From: Phreatobacter sp.
GTDB lineage: Bacteria; Pseudomonadota; Alphaproteobacteria; Rhizobiales; Phreatobacteraceae
Length of the DNA: 64,000 nucleotides
Assembly (NCBI RefSeq): GCF_027532945.1
Contig: NZ_JAPZTZ010000020.1
Span: 1 to 64,000, forward strand
Direction of reading: 5' to 3'
How positions within the stretch are numbered: the stretch's first letter is position 1; every line of letters begins with the position of its first letter. Position numbers and translations under genes: made by a program. The notes beneath the pieces were generated by a model. The model had not been told where the DNA came from and searched no databases. It saw only the letters and a program-made list of their open reading frames with translations. Shown piece after piece: positions 52,950-61,405 of this stretch.

Positions 52950-53672
52950 ATGACCGAGGCACCCCCCGATTCCGCCGCGAGCCCCCTCTCCGAATGGCGC
53001 GACGGCGTTGCCGAGCTCGCACCCGCCATGATCGCGGCCATGCCTCTCGCGCTGCTCTATGGCGCAGTTGCCGCGGGCAAGGGTCTGTCGCCCTTCGCGG
53101 TGGCGCTCTCCTCCGGCCTCGTCTTCGCCGGCGGGGCGCAACTCGCCGCCATCGAGATGTGGACGAGCCCGGTGCCGATCGCCGGCATCATCCTCTCGAC
53201 CGTGCTCATCAATGCCCGCTACGTGCTGATGGCCGCCTCGCTCGCCCCGAAGGTCGGCCACATGCCGCTCTGGGCGCGGCTCCTCGGCTTCCATGTCCTC
53301 GCCGATGAGAACTGGGCGCTGGCCGAACGCCGCGCCGCGGCGCGCCGGCTGACCCTTGCCTATTTCCTCGGCGCCGGCGCGGTCTTCTGGGTCAACTGGG
53401 TCTTCTGGTCTTGGCTTGGCGCCATTGTCGGCCCGTTGATCGGCGACCCACGCCGCTTCGGCGCGGATTTCGCCTTCACCGCCATCTTCATCGGCCTCGT
53501 CGCCGGCTTCGTGACGACGCGCCGCCATGTCGCCGTGGTCGTCGCCAGCGCTGCGGCGGCAACCCTTGTCCATCAGACGTTCGGCTCTCCCTGGCATGTG
53601 CTGGCCGGGGCCTTCGCCGGCATGGCCATGGCGGTCATCGTCTGGCGCCCCGAGCCGGAGACCGCCGCATGA
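52950..53672 (+). CDS. azlC: AzlC-type branched-chain amino acid exporter, large subunit
   Basis: A 240-residue membrane protein of the AzlC/YgaZ family. It has MPLALLYGAVAAGKGLS, SGLVFAGGAQLAAIEM, TVLINARYVLMAASLAP and the mid-protein FHVLADENWALAERR. Family members export branched-chain amino acids or methionine together with a small AzlD partner, encoded by the next overlapping gene. Confidence 0.92.
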   Translation: MTEAPPDSAASPLSEWRDGVAELAPAMIAAMPLALLYGAVAAGKGLSPFAVALSSGLVFAGGAQLAAIEMWTSPVPIAGIILSTVLINARYVLMAASLAPKVGHMPLWARLLGFHVLADENWALAERRAAARRLTLAYFLGAGAVFWVNWVFWSWLGAIVGPLIGDPRRFGADFAFTAIFIGLVAGFVTTRRHVAVVVASAAAATLVHQTFGSPWHVLAGAFAGMAMAVIVWRPEPETAA

Positions 53673-53971
53673 CGATGGATGCGACCACCCTCCTCGCCAT
53701 TCTCGGCATGGCGATCGGCACCTATGCCTGCCGCCTCACCGGCCTCATGGTCGGTGCGCGGCTGGCCCTCACCGGCCGGGCCAAGGCGGCGCTCGACGCC
53801 ATTCCTCCGGCCGTGCTCACGGCCGTCATCGCACCGACCCTCTTCGCCACTGGCTGGCCGGAAACGATCGCCGGCGCGATCACCATCCTGGCAGCGATGC
53901 GCCTGCCGCTGCTCGGCGTCATCCTGACCGGCGTCGTCAGCGTCGTGGTGCTGCGGGCGCTCGCCGGCTAG
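53669..53971 (+). CDS. azlD: AzlD-type exporter, small subunit
   Basis: A 100-residue protein with about four hydrophobic helices, including AILGMAIGTYACRLTGLMVG and PPAVLTAVIAPTLF, standard for AzlD. The ATG overlaps the azlC stop (ATGA). The 3' end overlaps the convergent hydrolase gene by 35 bases. Confidence 0.9.
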   Translation: MTMDATTLLAILGMAIGTYACRLTGLMVGARLALTGRAKAALDAIPPAVLTAVIAPTLFATGWPETIAGAITILAAMRLPLLGVILTGVVSVVVLRALAG

Positions 53972-54560
53972 GCGCCTCGCCCTCGGCGACCGCCTCCGCC
54001 ACCCATCCGATGACGCGGCGGTGCAGCGCGCCGATCTTGTCGATGTTCAGGTGATTGATGCCGGAAGCATCGCGCAGGTCCTCGTTGGCGAAGCGGCCGG
54101 CGAAACTGGCGCTCCGGTTCACCGGCACCGCCCAGCCATTGTTGGACTGGTAGAGGTTCACGACCCGCCGCGCCCCGCCGCGCAATTCCTGGCGCGAGGT
54201 CGGATCGAAGGTGACGACGAGGGCGAGCGGGGCCGCGCCGGCCGCCGCGACGCGATTGGCGGTGCGGATGGCCGCATCCGCCCCGAGCGAATGGCCGATG
54301 ACGACGACGGTCTCCTCCGGCATCGCCTGCCGGCGGCGGATGATCTCGGCAGTGAGGGCGTCGGCGCTGGCGACGCCGAGAACGGTCGCCCTGTGGCCCT
54401 CACGGCGCAGGTGGCTCGCGAGCCGGTCCATGCCGAGGGAGAAGACATCGAAGAGGCCGCGCATGAGATAGATGCGGGCAGGTGCCGCGGCCTCGGCCGG
54501 GCGTATGGCTGCCAGCCAGGGGAGGGCGGCGAGGAGGGCGCGGCGATGGATCGGCGTCAT
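53937..54560 (-). CDS. Secreted alpha/beta-hydrolase-like protein
   Basis: A 207-residue protein with a signal peptide (MTPIHRRALLAALPWLAAI, with twin arginines, cleavage after AEA). The nucleophile elbow GHSLGADAA lies in the first half, a TFDP strand gives a candidate acid residue, and a late conserved-looking histidine is in GINHLNI. It is small for an alpha/beta hydrolase and has no cap domain. Esterase, lipase or thioesterase activity is possible. Same strand as eamA and kpsF upstream but 63 bases away. Confidence 0.72.
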   Translation of the reverse strand: MTPIHRRALLAALPWLAAIRPAEAAAPARIYLMRGLFDVFSLGMDRLASHLRREGHRATVLGVASADALTAEIIRRRQAMPEETVVVIGHSLGADAAIRTANRVAAAGAAPLALVVTFDPTSRQELRGGARRVVNLYQSNNGWAVPVNRSASFAGRFANEDLRDASGINHLNIDKIGALHRRVIGWVAEAVAEGEAPSRRAPAAPRR

Positions 54561-54622
54561 CGGGGGGCTCCGGCGGCACTGGGCCCCTCCCCTGCCGCGG
54601 CCAGCCTGAACCGGTGCTGAAC

Positions 54623-55501
54623 TCAGGCCCTGGGACGACCGAGCCCCGCGGCGATGGCGATGCCGGACAGGACGACGAGGCCGATACCGGCCGCGGTGAT
54701 GAGGTCCGGCCGCTCGCCGAAGAAGATGATGCCGATGACCACGGCGAAGGCGGTCTTGGTATAGTTGAACGGCCCGACCTGCGAGACCGGCGCCATGCGC
54801 AGCGCAGTGATGATCGCCGCCTGGCCGGCCGCGAGCAGAAGCCCCGCGAGGCCCAGCATCCCCGTCTGCTTCACGCCCATGGGGCCGAGGCCTTGGATGG
54901 TCGCGAGCGCCAGTGCTGCCGCCATGACGACGCTGACCGTCGAGAAGGTGACCGTGGCCGAGGTGATGTGCGGCGGGATGAACTTCACCGTCACGTCGCG
55001 CAGCACGAAACAGATGGTCGTGCCGATGACGAGGCCGATGGCCGGGTCGAAGCCCGCCGAGGCGGGCTTGGCGATCAGCACGATGCCGAGGAAGCCGAGG
55101 ATGACGAGCGCCCATTGCACCGGCGTCACCTTCTCGCCGAGCACCAGAACGGCGATGGGCAGGAGGAACAGCGGCATGGACTGCGAGACCGCCGTGACAT
55201 CGCCGATCGGCATGCGCCACAACGCCTGGAACAGGAAGAACACGGCGAGCCCCTCGGCGAGCGAGCGCCCGACCACCAGCGGATGCCAGTAGCCGGCAAG
55301 CGTCAGGCGCGTGCCCGAGGCCATGAGGAAGGCCGCAACGCCGATGGTTGCGAAGATGCCGCGCACCCCCAGCGCCTGCGCCACCGAGAGGGCCTCCATA
55401 TGGGCCTTCACCAGCGCATCGTTGGTGGCGAAGAGCAGCATGCCGAGCGTCATAAGCCCCATGCCGCGCCGGATGTCGCGCGGATCGGCTGACGCGCTCA
55501 C
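54623..55501 (-). CDS. EamA-family transporter (DMT superfamily)
   Basis: A 292-residue protein with ten expected membrane helices in two EamA repeats (GMGLMTLGMLLFATNDALVK and the second from about residue 150). The end motif NYTKTAFAVVIGIIFFGERP is typical. The start is GTG and overlaps the kpsF stop as GTGA, so it is translated with it. DMT proteins export metabolites such as amino acids or nucleotide-like compounds. The cargo is unknown. Confidence 0.87.
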   Translation of the reverse strand: MSASADPRDIRRGMGLMTLGMLLFATNDALVKAHMEALSVAQALGVRGIFATIGVAAFLMASGTRLTLAGYWHPLVVGRSLAEGLAVFFLFQALWRMPIGDVTAVSQSMPLFLLPIAVLVLGEKVTPVQWALVILGFLGIVLIAKPASAGFDPAIGLVIGTTICFVLRDVTVKFIPPHITSATVTFSTVSVVMAAALALATIQGLGPMGVKQTGMLGLAGLLLAAGQAAIITALRMAPVSQVGPFNYTKTAFAVVIGIIFFGERPDLITAAGIGLVVLSGIAIAAGLGRPRA

Positions 55502-56481
55502 GCCACGCCTGCCCGCAGGAGGTCGTGGAGGTGCAGGATGCCGACGGGGCGGCCACCCTCCACCGCGAAGAGCGCGGTGATCTTGCTGCGGTTCATGAGA
55601 TCGAGGATCTCGCTGGCGAGCTGATCGGGCCGCGCCGTCTTCGGTGCGCGCGTCATCACCGTCTCGACGGGAAGAGCCAGAAGATCGCCCTTCATGTGAC
55701 GCCGGAGGTCGCCATCGGTGACGATGCCGGCGAGCAGCCCCGCCGCATCGACGACGCCGCAGCAGCCGAAGCCCTTGGCTGTCATCTCGATGAGCACCTC
55801 GCTCATTGCCGTGCCGACCGGCTTCAGGGGCAGGGCTGCGGCGCTGTGCATGACGTCGCGAACCTGCGCGAGGACGGCGCCGAGCTTGCCGCCGGGATGG
55901 TAGGTACGGAAATCGGCCGCCGTGAAGCCACGCTCCTCGAGCAGGGCGATGGCGAGAGCGTCGCCGACCGCGAGCTGCATCAGCGTCGAGGTGGTGGGCG
56001 CGAGGCCGTTCGGGCAGGCCTCCTCCGCCCGCGGCAGGGCGAGCACGACGTCGGCCGCCTTGCCGAGCGCCGATTCGGCGTCCGAGGTAATGGCGACGAG
56101 GCCGACGGCAAAGCGGCGCGAGAAGGCCACGAGGTCGCGCAGCTCCACCGTCTCGCCGGACCAGGACAGCGCGAGGATGGCATCGTCGCCTGTCACCATG
56201 CCGAGGTCGCCATGGCTCGCCTCGCCGGGATGGACGAAGAAGGCCGGCGTGCCGGTCGACGCAAGCGTCGCGGCAATCTTCCGGCCGACATGGCCGGACT
56301 TGCCCATGCCGGTGACGATGACGCGGCCCTGCACCCGCTTCAGCAGCGCGACCGCCGCCGCAAAGGGTTCGCCGAGCCCGTTCGACAGGGCGGCGTTGAG
56401 CGCGGCGAGGCCGGCAGCCTCGACGGACAGGGTGCGGAGCGCCGAGTCGATGGCGGGAGAGGATGTGGAGCGGTCTGCCAT
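55498..56481 (-). CDS. kdsD: Arabinose-5-phosphate isomerase (KpsF/GutQ family)
   Basis: A 327-residue SIS-CBS protein. The sugar-isomerase domain has TGMGKSGHVGRKIAATLAST and HGDLGMV, plus LSWSGETVEL. It is followed by two CBS domains (about 210-325) with TDGDLRRHMK and VGILHLHDLL. It converts ribulose-5-phosphate to arabinose-5-phosphate, the start of Kdo synthesis for LPS. ATG 56481 is preferred over GTG 56487. A KpsF paralog for capsule is not excluded. Confidence 0.92.
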   Translation of the reverse strand: MADRSTSSPAIDSALRTLSVEAAGLAALNAALSNGLGEPFAAAVALLKRVQGRVIVTGMGKSGHVGRKIAATLASTGTPAFFVHPGEASHGDLGMVTGDDAILALSWSGETVELRDLVAFSRRFAVGLVAITSDAESALGKAADVVLALPRAEEACPNGLAPTTSTLMQLAVGDALAIALLEERGFTAADFRTYHPGGKLGAVLAQVRDVMHSAAALPLKPVGTAMSEVLIEMTAKGFGCCGVVDAAGLLAGIVTDGDLRRHMKGDLLALPVETVMTRAPKTARPDQLASEILDLMNRSKITALFAVEGGRPVGILHLHDLLRAGVA

Positions 56482-56607
56482 GGTCACGTCGGATGGGCCG
56501 GCATCGGCCGGCCTTGGGTCGCGCTGGAAGCACGGTGGTGGCGGTGCTTAGCACGGTGAGACCGGAGAGGCGACCTCCGCAGGCGCAGGGCCCGTCAACG
56601 CCTCGTT

Positions 56608-56617
56608 AACCATGGTT
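56608..56617. promoter_or_regulatory. Palindrome within GTTAACCATGGTTC, possible CtrA-related site
   Basis: AACCATGGTT is a perfect 10-base palindrome inside GTTAACCATGGTTC, 42 bases before the outer-membrane barrel gene. TTAACCAT is the half-site often reported for CtrA in alphaproteobacteria, but the second TTAA is missing. Confidence 0.3.
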
Positions 56618-56658
56618 CTTTACCTCTGGTTGATGAAATTGCGGGGGATACGCGCGTC

Positions 56659-58566
56659 TTGGGTCGAACCGCCCGTCTCATCTGGGGTGCCAGCCTGATG
56701 GCGCTCGTCCTTGGCTGGACGGGCGTGAGCGCGCATGCCCAGCGCCTGCGGACGACTCAGCCGCCCGGCGGCAGCGACACGGCAGGTGAGACGGGCTGGC
56801 AGGGACTCGCACCCGTGGAGCCTCCCGAAGCTGATGCGGGCGCGGTCCCGCGCACCGATGCCGAGGCCGCCGGCCTCAGGACCGACGCGCCGCCGCCCGC
56901 TCCCGGCGAGTCGCGCACCGTCGCAGCGCAACGGGAGCGCGCCCGTGGCGACGCCCGCCGCGCGCCCTGGGCGATCCGGCCGGCACGCCCCTCACCGCTC
57001 GCCGCCGAGGCAGGTGTCGCAGGCCCCGCGCCGGTGACCCGACCCGCGCCCCGTCCGACCTCGCGCCCCGCTCCCGTCGCCAATCCCCGCACCGGACGCC
57101 TGCCGCGCCGACCGCCGGAGCCTGCCGCCAATGCCCGCAACCTCGGCCTGAGGACCTTGCCGGCCCCGACCACCGGCGCCAGCGCCGCCAGCACGCTCAG
57201 CCCGTCGCGACAGGATTCGCTGGCCCTGTCCTCCGGCCGGCGCGGCGTCGCGCCGCCGTTGCAGCCGCGCCGCCCCGTCGACGTGCCAATCGTCTCCGAC
57301 CGTGTGCAGCAGCCCTCCGGCCGCGTCCTGCCCAATGCCAACCCGCTCGGCCGCAACGTCGTCATCGACCCGCGCACCGGCGAGGTGATCTCCTTCGACC
57401 GGCGGTCGTCGGCCGAGGCCGACCCCTTCGCGCCCACCGGCATCCGCGTCGGCTCGTTCATCGTCACGCCGACAGCAGATGCCACGCTCGGCTATGATTC
57501 CAACCCGCGGCGCCTGACGGCTGGAAGCCCCGGCTCGCTGTTCACCCAGTCCTACGGCGAATTGCAGGCCCGCTCCGACTGGTCGCGGCATGAGGTGACG
57601 GCGCGGCTGCGCGGCACTTACTCCGCCTATTTCTCCGATCCCGGCGTCAACCGGCCGGAGGTCAATGCCGTCGTCACCGGCCGCCTGGACGTGACACGCG
57701 ACACGCGGGTGGAGACGGAGGGCCGCTACACGCTCAACACCAATTCACCGGGCTCGTCGAACCTGCCCTCCTCGCCCACCGGCCTGCGCAACCTGCCGCT
57801 GATCCATCAGGTCGGCGGCAGTGCCGGCCTGGTGCAGGACATCGGCCGCGTGCAGGTGACGCTGCGCGGCACCTTCGACCGCTTCATCTACGATGACGCC
57901 ATCACCAATGCCGGAACCGTGCTCACCCAGAGCGGGCGCGACTACAACGCCATCGGTGGCCGCCTGAGGACCTCCTACGAGCTGACGCCCGGCCTGCGCC
58001 CCTTCGTCGAGGCGGCGCTGGAGCAGCGGCGTTTCGACCAGCGCCTGTCGAGCGGCGGCACGCTGCAGGGGTCGTCCACCATGACCTTCCGCATCGGAAC
58101 CACCTTCGAGCTGACGCGGCTGCTAACCGGCGAAATCTCGGCCGGCTATCTCCGGCGTGACAATCTCGACCCGACCTTCGGCGACGTCGCCGTACCGGTG
58201 CTCGATGCCTCGCTCGTCTGGGCGGCGACGGCGCTCACCACGGTGCGTTTCACAGCGCGGTCGACCATCGACGAGAGCTTCACGACGGGCGCCTCCGGCA
58301 TCGAGAAGCGCGACGCGTCGGTGGAACTGGAACATGCCTTCCGCCGCTGGCTGGTGGGCACGGCACGCTTTGCCTATGGCCACGACACCTATCGCGGCAC
58401 GAGCCGCGTCGACCAGCGCACCGTGGCCTCCCTCGGCCTCGTCTACCGGGCCTCGCGTGCCCTGCAGATCCGCGGCGAGATCCGCCGCGAGACCCTGCAG
58501 TCGAACACCGCCGATGCCAGCTATTCCGCCAACGTCTTCCTGCTCGGCCTGAGGCTCCAGCGCTAG
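56659..58566 (+). CDS. Outer-membrane beta-barrel protein, BBP2-like, with disordered N-terminal region
   Basis: A 635-residue exported protein. Residues 1-27 are a signal peptide (ASLMALVLGWTGVSAHA). About 28-230 are low-complexity, rich in Pro, Ala and Arg. From about 245 to the end there are alternating strands such as IVTPTADATLGYDSNP and ASLGLVYRASRALQIRGEIRRE, and the chain ends in FLLGLRLQR, as in the putative beta-barrel porin 2 family. Such barrels often stand in exopolysaccharide loci. The start is TTG after GGGGG, since the only ATG (56698) would cut the signal peptide. Confidence 0.75.
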   Translation: MGRTARLIWGASLMALVLGWTGVSAHAQRLRTTQPPGGSDTAGETGWQGLAPVEPPEADAGAVPRTDAEAAGLRTDAPPPAPGESRTVAAQRERARGDARRAPWAIRPARPSPLAAEAGVAGPAPVTRPAPRPTSRPAPVANPRTGRLPRRPPEPAANARNLGLRTLPAPTTGASAASTLSPSRQDSLALSSGRRGVAPPLQPRRPVDVPIVSDRVQQPSGRVLPNANPLGRNVVIDPRTGEVISFDRRSSAEADPFAPTGIRVGSFIVTPTADATLGYDSNPRRLTAGSPGSLFTQSYGELQARSDWSRHEVTARLRGTYSAYFSDPGVNRPEVNAVVTGRLDVTRDTRVETEGRYTLNTNSPGSSNLPSSPTGLRNLPLIHQVGGSAGLVQDIGRVQVTLRGTFDRFIYDDAITNAGTVLTQSGRDYNAIGGRLRTSYELTPGLRPFVEAALEQRRFDQRLSSGGTLQGSSTMTFRIGTTFELTRLLTGEISAGYLRRDNLDPTFGDVAVPVLDASLVWAATALTTVRFTARSTIDESFTTGASGIEKRDASVELEHAFRRWLVGTARFAYGHDTYRGTSRVDQRTVASLGLVYRASRALQIRGEIRRETLQSNTADASYSANVFLLGLRLQR

Positions 58567-58567
58567 A

Positions 58568-58668
58568 GCATCATCCCATCAAGTGGGCACCGGTTGATGG
58601 ATGAGATGATGCGATAAAACAACGAGATAGAGCGGCCGATCTGATGCAGTCAGATCGGAAACCGCTCT
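58568..58668. repeat. Double palindromic intergenic repeat
   Basis: Two inverted repeats lie between the barrel gene stop and the convergent galU stop. The first, 58568-58612, pairs GCATCAT..CATCAA with TTGATG..ATGATGC around GTGGGCACCGG. The second, 58629-58668, pairs AGAGCGGCCGATCTGA with TCAGATCGGAAACCGCTCT. The first matches the common Hyphomicrobiales element with GTGGG-ACCGG at its centre. It may also serve as terminator for both genes. Confidence 0.75.
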
Positions 58669-58679
58669 AGAGCGCCGGG

Positions 58680-59564
58680 TCAGACCTTGAGACGGGCGAT
58701 CTCGGCTTTGAGCGGGCCAGACAGGTCGTCGCGGCGCAGCGCATAGGCGAGATTAGCTGTGAGGAAGCCGAGCTTGGTGCCGGTGTCGTGAATCTCGCCA
58801 TCGAAGGTGAAGCCAAAGAAGGGCTGGCGGTCCTTCAGCTTCAGCATGCCATCGGTCAGCTGGATCTCGCCGCCGGCGCCGCGCTCCTGCGTCTCGAGGA
58901 TCTTGAAGATCTCGGGCTGGAGGATGTAGCGGCCGGAAATGGCGACATTGGAGGGCGCGGTGCCCTTCGGCGGCTTCTCCACCATGGCGGCGATCTCATA
59001 GGCGCCGGCAGCGGCCGCCTTGCCCTTGCCGATGATGCCGTACTGGTGGGTTTCGCTGTCCGGCACCTCGTAGCCGGCGACATAATTGCCGCCGGTGGCG
59101 TTGTAGGCCTCGATCATCGCGGCGATGCAGCCCTTCGAGCCAGACTTGGCGAGGTGGAGCATATCCGGCAGAAGCAGCGCGAAAGGCTCATCGCCGACGA
59201 TGTCGCGGGCGCACCAGACGGCGTGGCCAAGGCCGAGCGGCTCCTGCTGGCGGGTGAAGGAGGTGGCGCCGGCAGCCGGCAGATCGCGCTTGAGCTCCTC
59301 GAGTTGCGCCGTCTTGTTGCGCCCGGCGAGCGTCGTATCGAGTTCGAAAGCCTTGTCGAAATGATCCTCGATCACCTGTTTGTTGCGACCGGTGACGAAA
59401 ACGAAATGCTCGATGCCCGCCTCGCGCGCCTCATCGACGACATGCTGGATCACCGGCCGGTCCACGACCGTCAGCATCTCCTTCGGAATGGCCTTGGTGG
59501 CGGGCAGGAAACGCGTGCCGAGACCGGCGACCGGGAACACGGCCTTGCGGATGCGACGGTGCAT
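58680..59564 (-). CDS. galU: UTP-glucose-1-phosphate uridylyltransferase
   Basis: A 294-residue GalU of normal length. It has [24 protein letters not shown] (nucleotide loop and lysine), [33 protein letters not shown] and [10 protein letters not shown], all typical. It supplies UDP-glucose, the donor for the OpgH glucosyltransferase encoded nearby and for LPS and capsule. ATG 59564 with AAGG upstream. Confidence 0.96.
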   Translation of the reverse strand: MHRRIRKAVFPVAGLGTRFLPATKAIPKEMLTVVDRPVIQHVVDEAREAGIEHFVFVTGRNKQVIEDHFDKAFELDTTLAGRNKTAQLEELKRDLPAAGATSFTRQQEPLGLGHAVWCARDIVGDEPFALLLPDMLHLAKSGSKGCIAAMIEAYNATGGNYVAGYEVPDSETHQYGIIGKGKAAAAGAYEIAAMVEKPPKGTAPSNVAISGRYILQPEIFKILETQERGAGGEIQLTDGMLKLKDRQPFFGFTFDGEIHDTGTKLGFLTANLAYALRRDDLSGPLKAEIARLKV

Positions 59565-59676
59565 GAAGTCAAACCTTGAGGAAGGATCAAGAAGGACGGG
59601 TAATCTAGTCCGACAAACCTGAACACCCGGTGAGCGGCGGCGTTCCCGTGGATGCCGCCTCCCGAAGTACGCTGCG

Positions 59677-60639
59677 TCAACGCTCGATCCGCGGCTCCGA
59701 GGCCTTCGGCGGCTCGGCCCGGAAGGCGTTGAACACCATGTCGGGCGCGGAGGTGTTGTGGCGCGAGGCCGAGAGCCGGCCCGCCCAGAGGTCGGTGGCA
59801 TTCGCCCGGCGGAACCCCATGATCGGCTCCTCGCGCCAGCCCGGCGCATCTTTCTCACGCACTGCGATGCGGGCGACATCGGCGTTGAACTCGGTGATGT
59901 ACATCGAGCGCAGCGCCGCGAAAGGCCCGCCACTGATCGGCCGGGCAAAGGTGACATCGAGGCCGAGCAGCTCCTGGTTCAGCGTCGAGAGCTGCACCGT
60001 CGCGACATTGCCGTCGGGATAGGTCAGCGTGAAGGTCTTGGTCGCGGGATCAAAGGTGACGTCGCGGATCTTCACGATGGGCCGGCCCTCCACCACGACC
60101 GGGCCGATGAGGAACGACGAGCCATAGGCCGTCCAGCGCAGGTTCGAGGGCGGCAGCGGCCTGGCGCGCCAATAGCCATCGGTCGGATAGAGGACGAGGA
60201 CCTCCTCGGCACGGTCGCGGAACCGGTACCAGATCTGCAGCAGGTGGATGTCCTTCTCCACCCGGTCGCCGACCCTGACGGTCGTGTCGGCATTGCGCCA
60301 GAAGCGCTGCTCGCGATAGCCGATGACCTGCCACTCCACCGTCTCGTAGAGGGTGATGCGCTGCGGCATGGGCTGGGCCAGCGCCTCCTCCTTCATCGGG
60401 CAGGCGGTCCAGTCCGGCGCGAAGCGGTCGACGGCCAGCGAGCCGATATAGGCGGGATGGGCGGCCTCGATGCGGAAGGCGCGAACCGCGCCGCTGGCGA
60501 GGTTCAGCGTGACATTGTCCTTCTCGGCGCAGAGCACCGGCTCGGAGGCATTGGTGATCTCCACCGGCAGCCCGTCGAGGCTCGCCGCCCGGGCGGCGGT
60601 GGCGAGGAGAAGCGCGGCAGCGGCGAGGACGAGACGCAT
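59677..60639 (-). CDS. Unknown periplasmic protein in the opgH operon
   Basis: A 320-residue protein with a signal peptide ([18 protein letters not shown]). The mature part contains two cysteines (VLCAEKD and TACPMKE) that could form a disulfide, and is rich in beta strands and aromatic residues ([36 protein letters not shown]). I recognise no family. It starts 5 bases after fkbM and so is the third gene of the opgH-fkbM operon, which suggests a role in periplasmic glucan. ATG 60639 with AAGGG is preferred over ATG 60666. Confidence 0.78.
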   Translation of the reverse strand: MRLVLAAAALLLATAARAASLDGLPVEITNASEPVLCAEKDNVTLNLASGAVRAFRIEAAHPAYIGSLAVDRFAPDWTACPMKEEALAQPMPQRITLYETVEWQVIGYREQRFWRNADTTVRVGDRVEKDIHLLQIWYRFRDRAEEVLVLYPTDGYWRARPLPPSNLRWTAYGSSFLIGPVVVEGRPIVKIRDVTFDPATKTFTLTYPDGNVATVQLSTLNQELLGLDVTFARPISGGPFAALRSMYITEFNADVARIAVREKDAPGWREEPIMGFRRANATDLWAGRLSASRHNTSAPDMVFNAFRAEPPKASEPRIER

Positions 60640-60643
60640 AGGA

Positions 60644-61405
60644 TCAACCCTTGGCGAGAACCGCATAGACGTCGCCGGAATTGGCCTCGTGCGGCAAGTC
60701 GGCGATATGGGCGGCCATGGCGTCCCTGTCGACGGCAGAGCCGAAGGTCATCTGCTGGCTCTCGCCGAGCGCCACGTCGAAGCGATAGGGGCCAAGCGCC
60801 GCGAGGCGGTCGAGGCAGGCAAAGGCCACGTCGCGCTGGATCGTGGTGAACTCGAAGGACAGCGCCGGGATGGGCCGCGACAGCCCCGCCAGCACATCGG
60901 CCTCGAAGCCCTCGACATCGATCTTCACGAAGTCCGGCACGCCATGGTCGGCGATCAGCCCGTCGAGGGTGAGGCAGGGCACGGTGATCTCGCGGTCCCA
61001 GACCTGGCCCTCCCAGCCGCCGGCCCCCGCCGCCGAGGCGACGAAGGCTGCCGAAGCGGTGGTGACGGTGGGATTGGCGGTGTTGACCTTCAGCGTGATC
61101 TCGCCGGCCGTGGCGCCGCAGGCAGCCTGCCGGAGCGTGACCGCAGCATCGTCCGCGAAGAGCCGCGCGATGACGCCCGCAGGCCCCGGCTGGGGCTCCA
61201 GCGCCACCACCCGCGCGCCGAGGCGGCGGAAGCTTGCGACCCGGTCGCCGACATGGCTGCCGATGTCGAAGGCAAGGCCCCCCGGCCGGATGAACCGGCC
61301 GTAGAGCGCGTCCATGGCGGCCCGCTTTGCGGGGTCGCCGTGATAGGTGACGACGGAGCGGGCGACCGCCACCATCTCGGCAATGCGCTGGTCGAGGTCA
61401 CTCAT
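60644..61405 (-). CDS. FkbM-family methyltransferase
   Basis: A 253-residue SAM-dependent methyltransferase. AFDIGSHVGDRVASF is the SAM-binding motif I, VVALEPQPGPAGV motif II, and VPDFVKIDVEGFEADVLAGL the FkbM hallmark. FkbM enzymes O-methylate sugars and other hydroxyls. Its ATG overlaps the opgH stop (ATGA), so it is translated with it. The substrate may be a sugar of the glucan or its precursor; this is inference from coupling alone. Confidence 0.9.
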   Translation of the reverse strand: MSDLDQRIAEMVAVARSVVTYHGDPAKRAAMDALYGRFIRPGGLAFDIGSHVGDRVASFRRLGARVVALEPQPGPAGVIARLFADDAAVTLRQAACGATAGEITLKVNTANPTVTTASAAFVASAAGAGGWEGQVWDREITVPCLTLDGLIADHGVPDFVKIDVEGFEADVLAGLSRPIPALSFEFTTIQRDVAFACLDRLAALGPYRFDVALGESQQMTFGSAVDRDAMAAHIADLPHEANSGDVYAVLAKG

